From NCBI GenBank assembly GCA_945860225.1, contig CAMAPT010000021.1:1-61340 (forward strand): a stretch of 61,340 bases of DNA, read 5' to 3'. The position numbers and the translations under genes were made by a program. Positions 53,244 to 61,340 of this stretch are shown in pieces. The stretch comes from Chitinophaga pinensis (GTDB lineage: Bacteria; Bacteroidota; Bacteroidia; B-17B0; Aurantibacillaceae). The notes under the pieces were generated by a model. It saw nothing but the letters and a program-made list of their open reading frames with translations. It made no database searches and was not told the origin of the DNA. How positions within the stretch are numbered: the first letter of the stretch is position 1; each line of letters starts with the position of its first letter.

Positions 53244-54734
53244 TTATGATAAAGCCATTGTTTTAACAAACTGCAAAGCTGCTTCCAACTCCTGATACAT
53301 CACCTTATCATCATTGATAAAGGGAATTGTTTTTCTGAAATCTTCTAATAAACCCTCAACAATAGAAGATGATTTTAATGGTCTTCTAAATTCAATAGCC
53401 TGAGATGCGTTGAGTAATTCTATCGCTAATAATTTCTCCACATTTTCGATTACCTTATAGCATTTAGTAGCGGCATTAGCGCCCATACTCACGTGGTCTT
53501 CCTGACCATTACTCGATACTATACTATCAACACTTGCCGGACTACATAGTTGTTTATTTTGACTCACTATACTAGCTGCCGTATATTGAGGTATCATAAA
53601 TCCGGAATTTAAACCTGGTTTTGCTACTAAAAAAGCCGGCAAATTTCTCAATCCTGAAATCAATTGATAAACACGCCTTTCCGAAATATTTCCTAATTCA
53701 GCAATGGCTATTGCTAAAAAATCAAGCGTAATAGCTAATGGCTGACCATGGAAATTTCCACCACTAATAATTTCATCATCTTCAGGAAAAACGGTCGGAT
53801 TATCGGTTACAGAATTAATTTCCGTCTCAAAAACAGAAAGTACATAAGCGGTAGCATCTTTAGTGGCTCCATGAACCTGTGGTATGCAACGAAAAGAATA
53901 CGGATCTTGAACCTGTACTTTTTTTTGAGCTACGATTTCGCTGCCACTCAAATTTTGGCGAATAGCTTGCGCCGTTTGTAATTGACCTTTGTGGGGTCTT
54001 ATAATATGTATATTATCTTTAAAAGGTTCAATTCTTCCATCAAAACCATCCAAAGAAACAGCTCCTATTAAATCGGCTAACTGATTTAATTTATTCGATT
54101 TCAACAAACACCATACACCATAAGCGCTCATAAATTGAGTGCCATTTAATAGCGCTAGTCCTTCTTTTGATTTTAATTTAATAGGTTCAAGTCCTAATTG
54201 CTTTAATACAACAGATGCCGGATATTTATTTCCTTGAAAATTAACCTCGCCCATACCCAATAATGGCAAAGATAAATGTGCCAAAGGGGATAAATCGCCA
54301 GAAGCACCCAATGAACCTTGCTCATATACAATTGGATAAACCTTGTGGTTGTATAAATCTAATAACCGCTGCACCGTTTGCAATTGCACGGCGCTTTTAC
54401 CGTAGGATAACGATTGAATTTTTAACAATAGCATCAATCTGACTATCTCTACCGGAACCTCTGCTCCCATGCCGCAAGCATGAGACATTACCAAATTGGT
54501 TTGCAGTTGCTCTAATTCATAATCCGGTATAATCACATTACATAATGAACCAAACCCCGTGTTAATACCATAAATAGGATCTTTTTGTGAAGCCATTTTT
54601 TGGTCGAGGTATGCCCGACAGTCTTCAATAGCCTTGATAGCTTTATCCGATAAAACGAGTTTGGCATTTGAATCCAAAATATGCTGAATATCTTTTAAGG
54701 TAATTTTATGATCGGGATTGATGGAGTAAGTCAT
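53244..54734 (-). CDS. hutH: Histidine ammonia-lyase
   Basis: A 496-residue MIO-dependent enzyme that deaminates histidine to urocanate. The Ala-Ser-Gly triad that forms MIO is in GSLGASGDLSPLAH (about 143-145). GINTGFGSL, DPYSFRCIPQVHG and FHGQPLAITLDFLA are also diagnostic. No other hut gene is in the window, so this is either an isolated first step or part of a split pathway. Confidence 0.95.
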   Translation of the reverse strand: MTYSINPDHKITLKDIQHILDSNAKLVLSDKAIKAIEDCRAYLDQKMASQKDPIYGINTGFGSLCNVIIPDYELEQLQTNLVMSHACGMGAEVPVEIVRLMLLLKIQSLSYGKSAVQLQTVQRLLDLYNHKVYPIVYEQGSLGASGDLSPLAHLSLPLLGMGEVNFQGNKYPASVVLKQLGLEPIKLKSKEGLALLNGTQFMSAYGVWCLLKSNKLNQLADLIGAVSLDGFDGRIEPFKDNIHIIRPHKGQLQTAQAIRQNLSGSEIVAQKKVQVQDPYSFRCIPQVHGATKDATAYVLSVFETEINSVTDNPTVFPEDDEIISGGNFHGQPLAITLDFLAIAIAELGNISERRVYQLISGLRNLPAFLVAKPGLNSGFMIPQYTAASIVSQNKQLCSPASVDSIVSSNGQEDHVSMGANAATKCYKVIENVEKLLAIELLNASQAIEFRRPLKSSSIVEGLLEDFRKTIPFINDDKVMYQELEAALQFVKTMALS

Positions 54735-55024
54735 ACAATAATACGGTTTACTAAATTGAAAATAGGGTGCGAATATACAAATCTCTTTGATTCAATATGG
54801 CTAAATACGTAGGCTATTTATTCCTAATTTAAACACATAGATTCTGGAACAAAAACAATTTATTTAATCACACGAACGATAAACTTCTCACATTAATATC
54901 CAATAATGGATAAGTATTTTAAAATCTTACCTAACAAAAAATGAAAAACACCCAAACATGATTTTTATCATAAATCGATAGTATTTACCTATATTTAACA
55001 TAATTTAAGTAAATAAATCCTACT

Positions 55025-57211
55025 ATGAGATTTTTCATAAACATAATGTTTGTTCTGTATTCATTAAATTTCTATGCTCAGAATAAAGAAATTGACTCAT
55101 TATGGGTATATTTTAAAAATGCAAAAGCGGATACTGAAAAAGTCAACGTATTAAATAAAATTAGCTGGGAAAATCTGAATATTGGAGAATATGATTCTTC
55201 GATGATATATGCTAAAAATGCGCTAAAAATAGCAAAAAAAAATAAGTTCAAAAAAGGAATTGCCTACGCTTACAATAATATTGGAAATATTTTTTCAGAA
55301 AAAGGTGATTTTCAAAAAGCCTTAGAAAATTATCAAATTTCATTAAGTATTAGGCAAGAAATAAATGATAAAAAAGGAATTGCAATCTCCTATAATAACT
55401 ATGGAATTGTTTATGAAGCCCAAGGCAATTATGTGGAGGCTATAAAATATTATTTTAACTCTCTGAAAATTAAAGAATTAATTAAAGATAAAAAGGGAAT
55501 TGCTATTTCATACAACAATATTGGAAGTGTTTTCGAAAAACAAGGCAACTATGACGAAGCGATTAAATACAATTTAGCTTCGCTAAAAATAAAAGAATCA
55601 TTAGGTAATAAAAAAGGTATTTCCAGCTCTTATGATAACATTGGGAATATATACCAATTAAGAGGTAATTTTAAGGAGGCACTCAAAAATCACACAATTT
55701 CCTTAAATATAAGAAAAGAAATTGCTGATAAAAAAGGTATTTCTATTTGCTACAAAAATATTGGAGGGGATTACACCTTAGAAAAAAATTATTCAGAAGC
55801 TTTAAAAAACTACAATAAATCTCTTGAAATATCTTTAGAAATAGGTGACAAATGGGGAGTAGCAGAGTGTTACAGTTGTTTAGCCGCAAATTACATAAAC
55901 ACCAACCATTTTAAAGAAAGCAGAGTTCTTTTAAACAAGGGTTTATCCTTATCTCTTGAACTGGGAACTAAAAAACTAACTAAAGAAATATATTATAATC
56001 TTTTTAAATTAGATAGTACTACAAGTAATTTCAAACAAGCCTTAATTAATTATAAACTATACATACAGTTTAAGGACAGTTTACTGAACGAAGAAAATAC
56101 TAAAAAAGCCATCCAAACTAATTTTAGGTACCAGTATGAGAAAAAATTAATTACTGATAGTATAAAAAATCAAGACGAAAAAAAAATTCAAGAAGCACAA
56201 ATTATTGCTCAAAACGCTAAAATAAAACAGCAAAAACTAAAATCTTATGGTTTGTATGGAGGATTATTCATTGTTATTGTATTTGCTCTTTTTATTTACA
56301 ATCGATTTAAAATTTCTCAAAAACAAAATTTAATTATCGAACAGCAAAAAACAGAAGTTGAAGGTCAGAAAGAATTAGCCGACCAAAGAAGACTTGAGGC
56401 AGAAGAACAAAAACATATTGTCGAAAACAAAAACAAAGAAATTATTGATAGCATAAATTATGCGCGACGCATACAAAACGCCATGCTAACGAGTGATGGT
56501 TATTTAAAGGATTCTTTAACTAACAAAATGCATTCAAATGGTAATGAGGCTCCTTATTTTATTTTATTTAAACCGAAGGATATTGTAAGCGGTGATTTTT
56601 ATTGGTTTTACAAAACAGAAAATATACTTTATTATATGACAGCTGACTGCACTGGACATGGAGTTCCTGGTGGTTTTATGAGTATGCTGGGAATTAATTT
56701 ATTAAATGAAATCGTTATTGAAAGAGGTGTAAATGACCCTGGACTTATTTTAAATAAACTTAGAGAAGAAATCATTAAATCCTTAACTACAGATGACGGT
56801 TACACTCGAGATGGCATGGATGGTGTTTTATGCAAGATAGATTATATGAATCAAACTTTGGAATACGCATCGGCCAACAATGCTTTTTATGTGCTGAGAA
56901 ACGAACACTTGATTAAACTAAAATCTCAAAAAATGCCCATTGCTTTTTCTGAAGAGATTGTTCCGTTTGAAACCAAATCGTTAAATCTAGAAATTGGAGA
57001 TCAAATTTACACCTTTACTGATGGTTTTGCTGATCAATTTGGAGGACAAAAAGGAAAGAAATTTCTTTATAAACAATTAGAAGAACTCATTATTGCAAAT
57101 GGCCCAAAACTATTAACCGAACAAAAAGAAATTTTTGAAAAAACATTTGAAACGTGGAAAGGCGAATTAGATCAAGTAGATGATGTTTGTATTATTTCCC
57201 TAAAAATATAA
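55025..57211 (+). CDS. TPR-repeat membrane protein with SpoIIE-type PP2C phosphatase domain
   Basis: A 728-residue signalling protein. A signal peptide (LNFYAQ) is followed by about seven TPRs, most with the period-40 pattern KGIAxSYNNIGxxxxxQGNYxEA, between ~35 and 330. A coiled coil and one transmembrane helix (LYGGLFIVIVFALFIYN, about 415-432) follow, then a second coiled coil and a SpoIIE/PP2C domain (~490-728) with PKDIVSGDFYWFY, MTADCTGHGVPGGFMSML and YTFTDGFADQFGG. The TPRs sit outside and the phosphatase inside. It probably acts on a STAS-type partner. Confidence 0.93.
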   Translation: MRFFINIMFVLYSLNFYAQNKEIDSLWVYFKNAKADTEKVNVLNKISWENLNIGEYDSSMIYAKNALKIAKKNKFKKGIAYAYNNIGNIFSEKGDFQKALENYQISLSIRQEINDKKGIAISYNNYGIVYEAQGNYVEAIKYYFNSLKIKELIKDKKGIAISYNNIGSVFEKQGNYDEAIKYNLASLKIKESLGNKKGISSSYDNIGNIYQLRGNFKEALKNHTISLNIRKEIADKKGISICYKNIGGDYTLEKNYSEALKNYNKSLEISLEIGDKWGVAECYSCLAANYINTNHFKESRVLLNKGLSLSLELGTKKLTKEIYYNLFKLDSTTSNFKQALINYKLYIQFKDSLLNEENTKKAIQTNFRYQYEKKLITDSIKNQDEKKIQEAQIIAQNAKIKQQKLKSYGLYGGLFIVIVFALFIYNRFKISQKQNLIIEQQKTEVEGQKELADQRRLEAEEQKHIVENKNKEIIDSINYARRIQNAMLTSDGYLKDSLTNKMHSNGNEAPYFILFKPKDIVSGDFYWFYKTENILYYMTADCTGHGVPGGFMSMLGINLLNEIVIERGVNDPGLILNKLREEIIKSLTTDDGYTRDGMDGVLCKIDYMNQTLEYASANNAFYVLRNEHLIKLKSQKMPIAFSEEIVPFETKSLNLEIGDQIYTFTDGFADQFGGQKGKKFLYKQLEELIIANGPKLLTEQKEIFEKTFETWKGELDQVDDVCIISLKI

Positions 57212-57236
57212 TTTAAGTTTTTTGTATATCTAAAAA

Positions 57237-58262
57237 ATGATGTTAATTGATTTAAGAAGCGACACTGTAACCCGCCCTACCCTTACTATGTTGGAAGCTA
57301 TGTTTTCTGCTAAGGTAGGCGACGACGTATTTAATGAAGACCCTACTGTATTATTGCTGGAACAAAAATCTGCCGCCTTGTTTGGAAAAGAAGCCGGATT
57401 GTTTTGTCCGAGTGGTACGATGACGAACCAAATTGCTATTAAATGCCATACGCAACCGGGTGATGAATTACTATGCGATATCAATTCTCATATATACAAT
57501 TATGAGGGTGGTGGCATTGCATCAAACTCGGGGGTTCAATCAAAATTAATACATGGAGACAGAGGGCGATTGAATGCCCTACAGATAAAAGAAAATATTA
57601 ATGGAGACTTTGATTGGCTAGCTAAAACCTCTTTAGTTTGCTTAGAAAATACGGTTAATAAAGCCGGGGGTAGTTATTACGATTTAAACACATTACAAGA
57701 AATCAAACAAGTTTGCCAACAACATCATTTATCGCTGCATCTTGACGGTGCTCGAATTTTTAATGCCCTAGTCGAAACAAATGACTCAACACCAGAAATA
57801 GGGAATCAATTCGATTCGATATCTATTTGTTTAAGCAAAGGATTAGGAGCTCCTGTTGGTTCGGTTTTATTGGGAACTTCAGCCTTTATCAAAAAAGCTC
57901 GTCGAGTGCGCAAAGTGTTTGGTGGCGGTATGCGCCAAGTAGGCTATTTAGCGGCTGCTGGTATATATGCTTTAGATAATCACATACAACGGCTACGCGA
58001 AGACCATCAACGAGCTAAAGCGATTGAAAACATACTATTGACTTTACCTTATGTGAAAAATGTAATTCCTGTTGATACAAACATTGTCATTTTTGAACTG
58101 CCTCAAACTATATTGGCGGTTGACTTCGCATTAAAATTAAAAGAACAGCAATTATTGGTTTCTGTTTTTGGCAAACACACCATTCGTTTGGTAACGCATT
58201 TAGATTTTACCGACGACCATTTAGAGGCTTGTGAAGGTATTTTAAAAAATTATTCAAAATAA
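57237..58262 (+). CDS. ltaE: Low-specificity L-threonine aldolase
   Basis: A 341-residue PLP enzyme cleaving threonine or allo-threonine to glycine and acetaldehyde. Diagnostic: IDLRSDTVTRPT at the N-terminus, FCPSGTMTNQIAI, HLDGARIFNA, and the Schiff-base Lys in ICLSKGLGAPVGSVLLG (about 200). It starts 25 nt after the phosphatase and is followed by the membrane-protein gene within a few bases, so an operon is possible. Confidence 0.95.
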   Translation: MMLIDLRSDTVTRPTLTMLEAMFSAKVGDDVFNEDPTVLLLEQKSAALFGKEAGLFCPSGTMTNQIAIKCHTQPGDELLCDINSHIYNYEGGGIASNSGVQSKLIHGDRGRLNALQIKENINGDFDWLAKTSLVCLENTVNKAGGSYYDLNTLQEIKQVCQQHHLSLHLDGARIFNALVETNDSTPEIGNQFDSISICLSKGLGAPVGSVLLGTSAFIKKARRVRKVFGGGMRQVGYLAAAGIYALDNHIQRLREDHQRAKAIENILLTLPYVKNVIPVDTNIVIFELPQTILAVDFALKLKEQQLLVSVFGKHTIRLVTHLDFTDDHLEACEGILKNYSK

Positions 58263-58274
58263 TTGTGGAACAAC

Positions 58275-58712
58275 ATGCATTTGATTCACTTCAAACTAAA
58301 AAAACATAGCATCATCTATCAACTCCTATTAATTGGCTCACCGCTTTTTATAGGTTTAATGATTTATGCTATGAGTCGAAGTGGATCAATTCTATGTAAC
58401 AAATGGCTAAATGTTTTGGGTATCACTTTTCAACAGCATTATTTACCTAATTTGATTAAATACTCCTTACCTGACGGCTTATTTGCGCTATCTAGTATGC
58501 TGACGCTTTATATTATTTGGAAATGGAAAGCACCTCTTTTATGGGAAATTCTAGTCATTTTTTTATTAATATTATCCGAATTATTACAAGGAAATTATAT
58601 AGCAGGCACATACGATCCTATCGATTTACTATCCATCGGCTTTGCTATCATTATATCTCAACTCATATGTATTTACGTTAATTATAAAAACCACACCTAC
58701 ACACATGACTAA
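58275..58712 (+). CDS. Small multi-pass membrane protein
   Basis: A 145-residue protein from ATG 58275 (a TTG at 58263 would add four residues). It has about four transmembrane helices (LLLIGSPLFIGLMIYAM, LPDGLFALSSMLTLYIIW, ILVIFLLILSELLQGNYI, DLLSIGFAIIISQLICIYV). There is no known motif. Its stop overlaps the ATG of the next gene in ATGACTAA, so the two are translationally coupled. Confidence 0.6.
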   Translation: MHLIHFKLKKHSIIYQLLLIGSPLFIGLMIYAMSRSGSILCNKWLNVLGITFQQHYLPNLIKYSLPDGLFALSSMLTLYIIWKWKAPLLWEILVIFLLILSELLQGNYIAGTYDPIDLLSIGFAIIISQLICIYVNYKNHTYTHD

Positions 58713-59325
58713 TTTTATGAAACATAGTTTAACAGCTTTAGCCTTAGGTTTCTTTTGTATACTATTTTGGGCAACGAGTGAAACCAAAAAATCAGAAAAT
58801 AATGAGGCTACTACCACCGAAGTAGCAGCTACTGAAACAGAAACAACTTCTGAGTGGACATGTGATGTTTGTAAAACTAAATTCTCCCACAATGGTATTG
58901 AAATAGATAGAAATGGTGATTGTAAAACTATAGAAGAACCGTTGCAAGGATTTTTATGTTCATGCGAATGTGCTAAAGAAGCTAGAAAAAAATCAGATCA
59001 AACTTATGAAGAAGTTTTAGAAAAAGCATCGTACCAGGCTGATAATGATTGCGAATTTCAATCTGATAATGATGTATTAATGTATTTAATTGGCAAATCC
59101 TTTACTCAAGACGGTGGATCAATTACCATAAAATTTGATGAATCGGGAGCTAATATTTCAGGGCTTCAATACCAATGGATGTCCTATACGTCTTTGGGTG
59201 GTTATAAAGGTAAAGTAAAATTGAGTAGCACTGATCCGTCTCGCCCAAATGGAACAATGACTCTTTATGTTTCTTGCCGAGAAAAATCAGTAACGGATGG
59301 GCAAATCGTTTTATTTTTAAATTGA
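58705..59325 (+). CDS. Exported Cys-rich small protein
   Basis: A 206-residue protein from ATG 58705 (an alternative ATG lies at 58717). A hydrophobic signal (SLTALALGFFCILFWA) is followed by a Thr/Glu-rich linker and a compact domain with WTCDVCKTKFS and FLCSCECAKEA, a possible metal- or disulfide-bearing knuckle. The C-terminal half is beta-rich (SITIKFDESGANISGLQYQW). The function is unknown. It is coupled to the membrane protein before it by an 8-nt overlap. Confidence 0.6.
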   Translation: MTNFMKHSLTALALGFFCILFWATSETKKSENNEATTTEVAATETETTSEWTCDVCKTKFSHNGIEIDRNGDCKTIEEPLQGFLCSCECAKEARKKSDQTYEEVLEKASYQADNDCEFQSDNDVLMYLIGKSFTQDGGSITIKFDESGANISGLQYQWMSYTSLGGYKGKVKLSSTDPSRPNGTMTLYVSCREKSVTDGQIVLFLN

Positions 59326-59445
59326 AGACGTTTCGGTTATCTGGGAAAAAACTCCCAAAAAAACTTATTATTTACTGTGAAGCATTGAGTGACTGCTATA
59401 ATTCTACGTCATTAAATCCCTCTGAATCTAGTTGCTGTTGTGTTT
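59326..59445. other. Gene-free stretch before the IS relic
   Basis: Low-complexity A/T-rich sequence after the Cys-rich gene. I see no gene or structure here; it may be IS-derived wreckage. Confidence 0.3.
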
Positions 59446-59543
59446 CTATTCTAAATGCTTAAATATAGCTTCACTTGCAAAACCCGAGTCGGCTCGTAAC
59501 AAACCAATGGTTTTGTTTTGTAAAATCGATAAGGTCTGGAATT
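59446..59543 (-). pseudogene. Relic of an IS1380/IS4-type transposase
   Basis: A minus-strand frame encodes FQTLSILQNKTIGLLRADSG followed by FASEAIFKHLE then stop, the second-Asp region typical of IS1380-like DDE transposases (LLRADSGF). It is cut off at its upstream side by the left end of the IS3-family element, and the remainder of the gene is not found beyond the IS. Confidence 0.55.
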
Positions 59544-59639
59544 CCTAATAAAAAGTGGACAAAGTTTAGTTAACACCCAGGTGGAGTTACTACCTTTGAG
59601 TGGACAAAAAAGTTAAGCCTATAAGCCCTAACTTTAAAC

Positions 59640-59932
59640 ATGGAAAAAGGAAAAAGACATTACAGTTTAGAATTTAAAATTAAAGCTTTAGAATTAAGTA
59701 ATCAAACAGGCTCTATTATGTTAGTTGCCTAAGAATTAAATATACCACATGATAATTTGAGAAGATGGATTAAGGAATCTAAATCGGGTAAATTTAGTGA
59801 ATCAAATAAACCTGCAATAAAAAGCAAAGAAGAGCTTGAGATTATTCAATTAAAGAAAGAGTTTATAATGCACAATTAGAGCGTGACATATTAAAAAAGG
59901 CGGTCAGCATCTTCTCCAAGAACGACAAGTAA
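59640..59932 (+). pseudogene. IS3-family transposase OrfA, broken
   Basis: Helix-turn-helix OrfA. The frame opens MEKGKRHYSLEFKIKALELS and includes LNIPHDNLRRWIKESKSGKF, but a TAA (59730-59732) replaces the usual sense codon in 'VA.ELN'. A 1-nt loss near 59862 shifts the frame before [20 protein letters not shown]. It would normally be joined to OrfB by programmed frameshifting. Confidence 0.8.
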
Positions 59933-59979
59933 GATTCGAATTTATTAAAAATCACATAAACGAATTCCCTGTTGAGAAG

Positions 59980-60756
59980 ATGTGTAAGGTATTAAAAGTC
60001 AGTAAAAGTGGTTACTATAAATGGGTACATAAAGTGCTTTGTAAACAAGAGCTAAGGCGCTTGATGCTTATAGAAGAAATACATAATGTATACCGAGCAA
60101 GTAGATGTAGATACGGAAGCCCAAGAATAACTAAAGAACTTAATATGCATGGTATAGAAGTCTCTCAGGTATTAGTAGCTAAATTAATGAAACAAGAGCA
60201 TTTAAGAAGTATTGTCAGAAAAAGGTATAAAGTAACAACCAACTCGTCTCATAAATATCCAGTAGTAGAAAACAAGTTAAATCGTGAATTTACAGTCAAA
60301 GAAGAAAACATGGCTTGGGTATCAGATATAACTTATATAAACACCACTCAGGTCTGGACATATTTAACAACGGTAATAGATTTATTTGACAGAAAGGTTA
60401 TTGGTTGGGCACTTAGCGACACAATGAAAGCTAACGAAACCGTTATACCTGCTTTTAACATGGCAAAATGTAATAGACCTATATTTAATGATCAATCTTT
60501 AATTTTTCACTCTGACAGAGGAATACAATACGCTTGCGAAGAGTTTGTAGATATTCTAAACAAAAGCAAAATCATCATTAGAAGCATGAGTAGAAAAGGA
60601 AATTGCTGGTATAATGCCGTGGCCGAAAGTTTTTTTAAAACGCTAAAAACAAAACTCGTTTATCATCACAAATATCAAACTAGAAAACAATTAGAACTAT
60701 CAATATTTGAGTACATAGAAACATTTTATAATACAAAACGAAGACACAAAAATTAA
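59980..60756 (+). CDS. IS3-family transposase OrfB (integrase core, C-terminally frameshifted)
   Basis: A 258-residue DDE transposase; coding probably begins further upstream in the same frame (from about 59920) as part of the OrfAB fusion. The HTH_21 region has [15 protein letters not shown]. The DDE triad is in [24 protein letters not shown] and [14 protein letters not shown] 1-nt loss near 60754 gives a premature stop at RRHKN. In the adjacent frame the lost tail [16 protein letters not shown] continues to a TAA at 60816-60818. The catalytic core is intact but the element is probably dead. Confidence 0.88.
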   Translation: MCKVLKVSKSGYYKWVHKVLCKQELRRLMLIEEIHNVYRASRCRYGSPRITKELNMHGIEVSQVLVAKLMKQEHLRSIVRKRYKVTTNSSHKYPVVENKLNREFTVKEENMAWVSDITYINTTQVWTYLTTVIDLFDRKVIGWALSDTMKANETVIPAFNMAKCNRPIFNDQSLIFHSDRGIQYACEEFVDILNKSKIIIRSMSRKGNCWYNAVAESFFKTLKTKLVYHHKYQTRKQLELSIFEYIETFYNTKRRHKN

Positions 60757-60918
60757 ACAACTTAACAATTTTAGAATACCAAAAATCAATTAATAATAAC
60801 CAAAAAAATGTAGCCTAAGTGTTAACTAAACTTTGTCACCTTTTTATTAGGAATTCCAGTATGAATTTTAAACAAAAATGAACACGATTCCGCTATGAGT
60901 CCATTTTATTTAATTTAT

Positions 60919-60972
60919 TGGACATATAGCTTGTTTTTGTCCATATTTGGACATATATTTGCTATATGTTCA
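60919..60972. promoter_or_regulatory. Nested palindromes upstream of the Fic gene
   Basis: The outer pair TGGACATATAGC (60919-60930) and GCTATATGTTCA (60961-60972) encloses a perfect inner palindrome TGTCCAtatTTGGACA-type (60938-60953, TGTCCA with TGGACA). They end 31 bp before the Fic start, so they look like an operator. Confidence 0.55.
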
Positions 60973-61002
60973 TTTTTAACTAAATAATGAACATATTAAA
61001 AA

Positions 61003-61340
61003 ATGAAGAAATTAGATAGAAATATACCATATAATGATTTGCCAGATTTACCTCCTTCGGATGCAATATTTGATAAAGATATTTTATTTAAATGGGGAAT
61101 AGCTTCTAGGGCCTTAGCGGAGTTAAATCGTAATATTATGCGGATGCCAAATCCAACGATGTTGGTTAACACCATCACATTGCAAGAGGCTCAAACATCA
61201 ACAGCTATTGAAAATATCTTCACTACAGATGATGAACTCTATAAAGCAGTTTCGGACACTATAAGAGAAGATACCTCAGATAATGCAACGAAAGAAGTTT
61301 TGCGCTATCGAGAAGCATTATGGAAGGGTTATAAGAACAT
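61003..61340 (+). CDS. Fic family protein, N-terminal part (runs off the window)
   Basis: 112 residues are visible. The start MKKLDRNIPYNDLPDLPP and the helical KWGIASRALAELNRN are typical of the Fic_N domain that precedes Fic/DOC. An inhibitory-helix-like motif, STAIEN (S/T-x-x-x-E-G/N), is present, which in class II Fic proteins blocks AMP transfer until relieved. The catalytic HPFxxGNG would lie beyond the window. It sits next to IS remnants and palindromes, a typical accessory setting. Confidence 0.8.
   Translation, partial: MKKLDRNIPYNDLPDLPPSDAIFDKDILFKWGIASRALAELNRNIMRMPNPTMLVNTITLQEAQTSTAIENIFTTDDELYKAVSDTIREDTSDNATKEVLRYREALWKGYKN

Larger units (their letters stand above)
59537..60858 (+). 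mobile_element. Decayed IS3-family insertion sequence
   Basis: Inverted termini TGGAATTCCTAATAAAAAG / CTTTTTATTAGGAATTCCA continue inward to GTTTAGTTAACAC with only a few changes, giving IRs of about 39 bp and an element of about 1.32 kb. It contains orfA and orfB of an IS3-type transposase. No clear target duplication is seen (flanks GTC and GTA). Three lesions make it inactive: a TAA at 59730 in orfA, a 1-nt loss near 59862, and a 1-nt loss near 60754 in orfB. Confidence 0.88.

Noticed and set aside
59274-59462. 62-codon plus-strand frame after the Cys-rich gene
   Set aside because: It overlaps the real gene's end in another frame and the IS1380 relic on the other strand; no protein-like features.

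Overview
The window is about 61 kb of low-GC chromosome from a free-living member of the Bacteroidota, probably a Sphingobacteriales- or Flavobacteriales-like environmental bacterium. The evidence is type IX secretion (T9SS) C-terminal sorting domains, a GldB gliding lipoprotein, a TonB-dependent receptor with a carboxypeptidase-like N-terminal domain, TPR-SpoIIE phosphatase architecture, and several exact TAnnTTTG -7 promoter boxes (one with TTG 19 bp upstream, before rpmE2). I saw no rRNA, tRNA or CRISPR array.

Region by region. 0-5 kb: OmpA-like protein, isoaspartyl peptidase, a 161-bp MITE-like element, a Na/Pi cotransporter with PhoU-like tail, and a coiled-coil lipoprotein. 5-9 kb: a stress-type cluster with a baeRF-like (eRF1-fold) protein, a general-stress-17M-like membrane protein, an aromatic-rich secreted protein and a small acidic protein. 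9-16 kb: TonB receptor, SelO, a PDDEXK (YhcG) nuclease, a class V aminotransferase and a membrane protein. 16-18.5 kb: a cobalamin riboswitch over two T9SS-exported proteins. 18.5-29.5 kb: a stress or low-oxygen island with a REC-CRP response regulator, a Pro/Glu-rich miniprotein, fatty-acid desaturase, phosphoribosyltransferase plus alpha/beta hydrolase, PolX, cupin_8 protein, a nitroreductase with a helical N-terminal extension, the remnant of a B12-dependent ribonucleotide reductase, and Hsp20.

29-46 kb is mostly housekeeping: SprT-like protease, GldB, PEP carboxykinase, TolC-type channel, DnaB, bL31, glycosyltransferase, class IV aminotransferase, YbjN-like protein, LMW-PTP, STAS, Fur, RelA/SpoT, methyltransferase, MazG-like enzyme, OmpH/Skp and a DEAD-box helicase. 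46-59 kb holds an 863-residue protein with thirteen exact-length 40-residue repeats, Lon, pyrophosphatase, histidine ammonia-lyase, a TPR/PP2C phosphatase, threonine aldolase and two small membrane/secreted proteins. 59-61.3 kb is a mobile scar: an IS1380-like transposase relic abutted by a decaying IS3-family element, followed by a Fic gene that runs off the window behind nested palindromes.

The most interesting non-routine signals are the 86-88-bp repeat family (three copies, one joining the riboswitch leader directly to a start codon), the riboswitch-controlled surface proteins, the internally deleted nrdJ pseudogene, the dormancy-like stress island with an AGTGA-N6-TCACT palindrome before its regulator, the helical-domain/nitroreductase fusion, and the 13 x 120-bp coding repeat.
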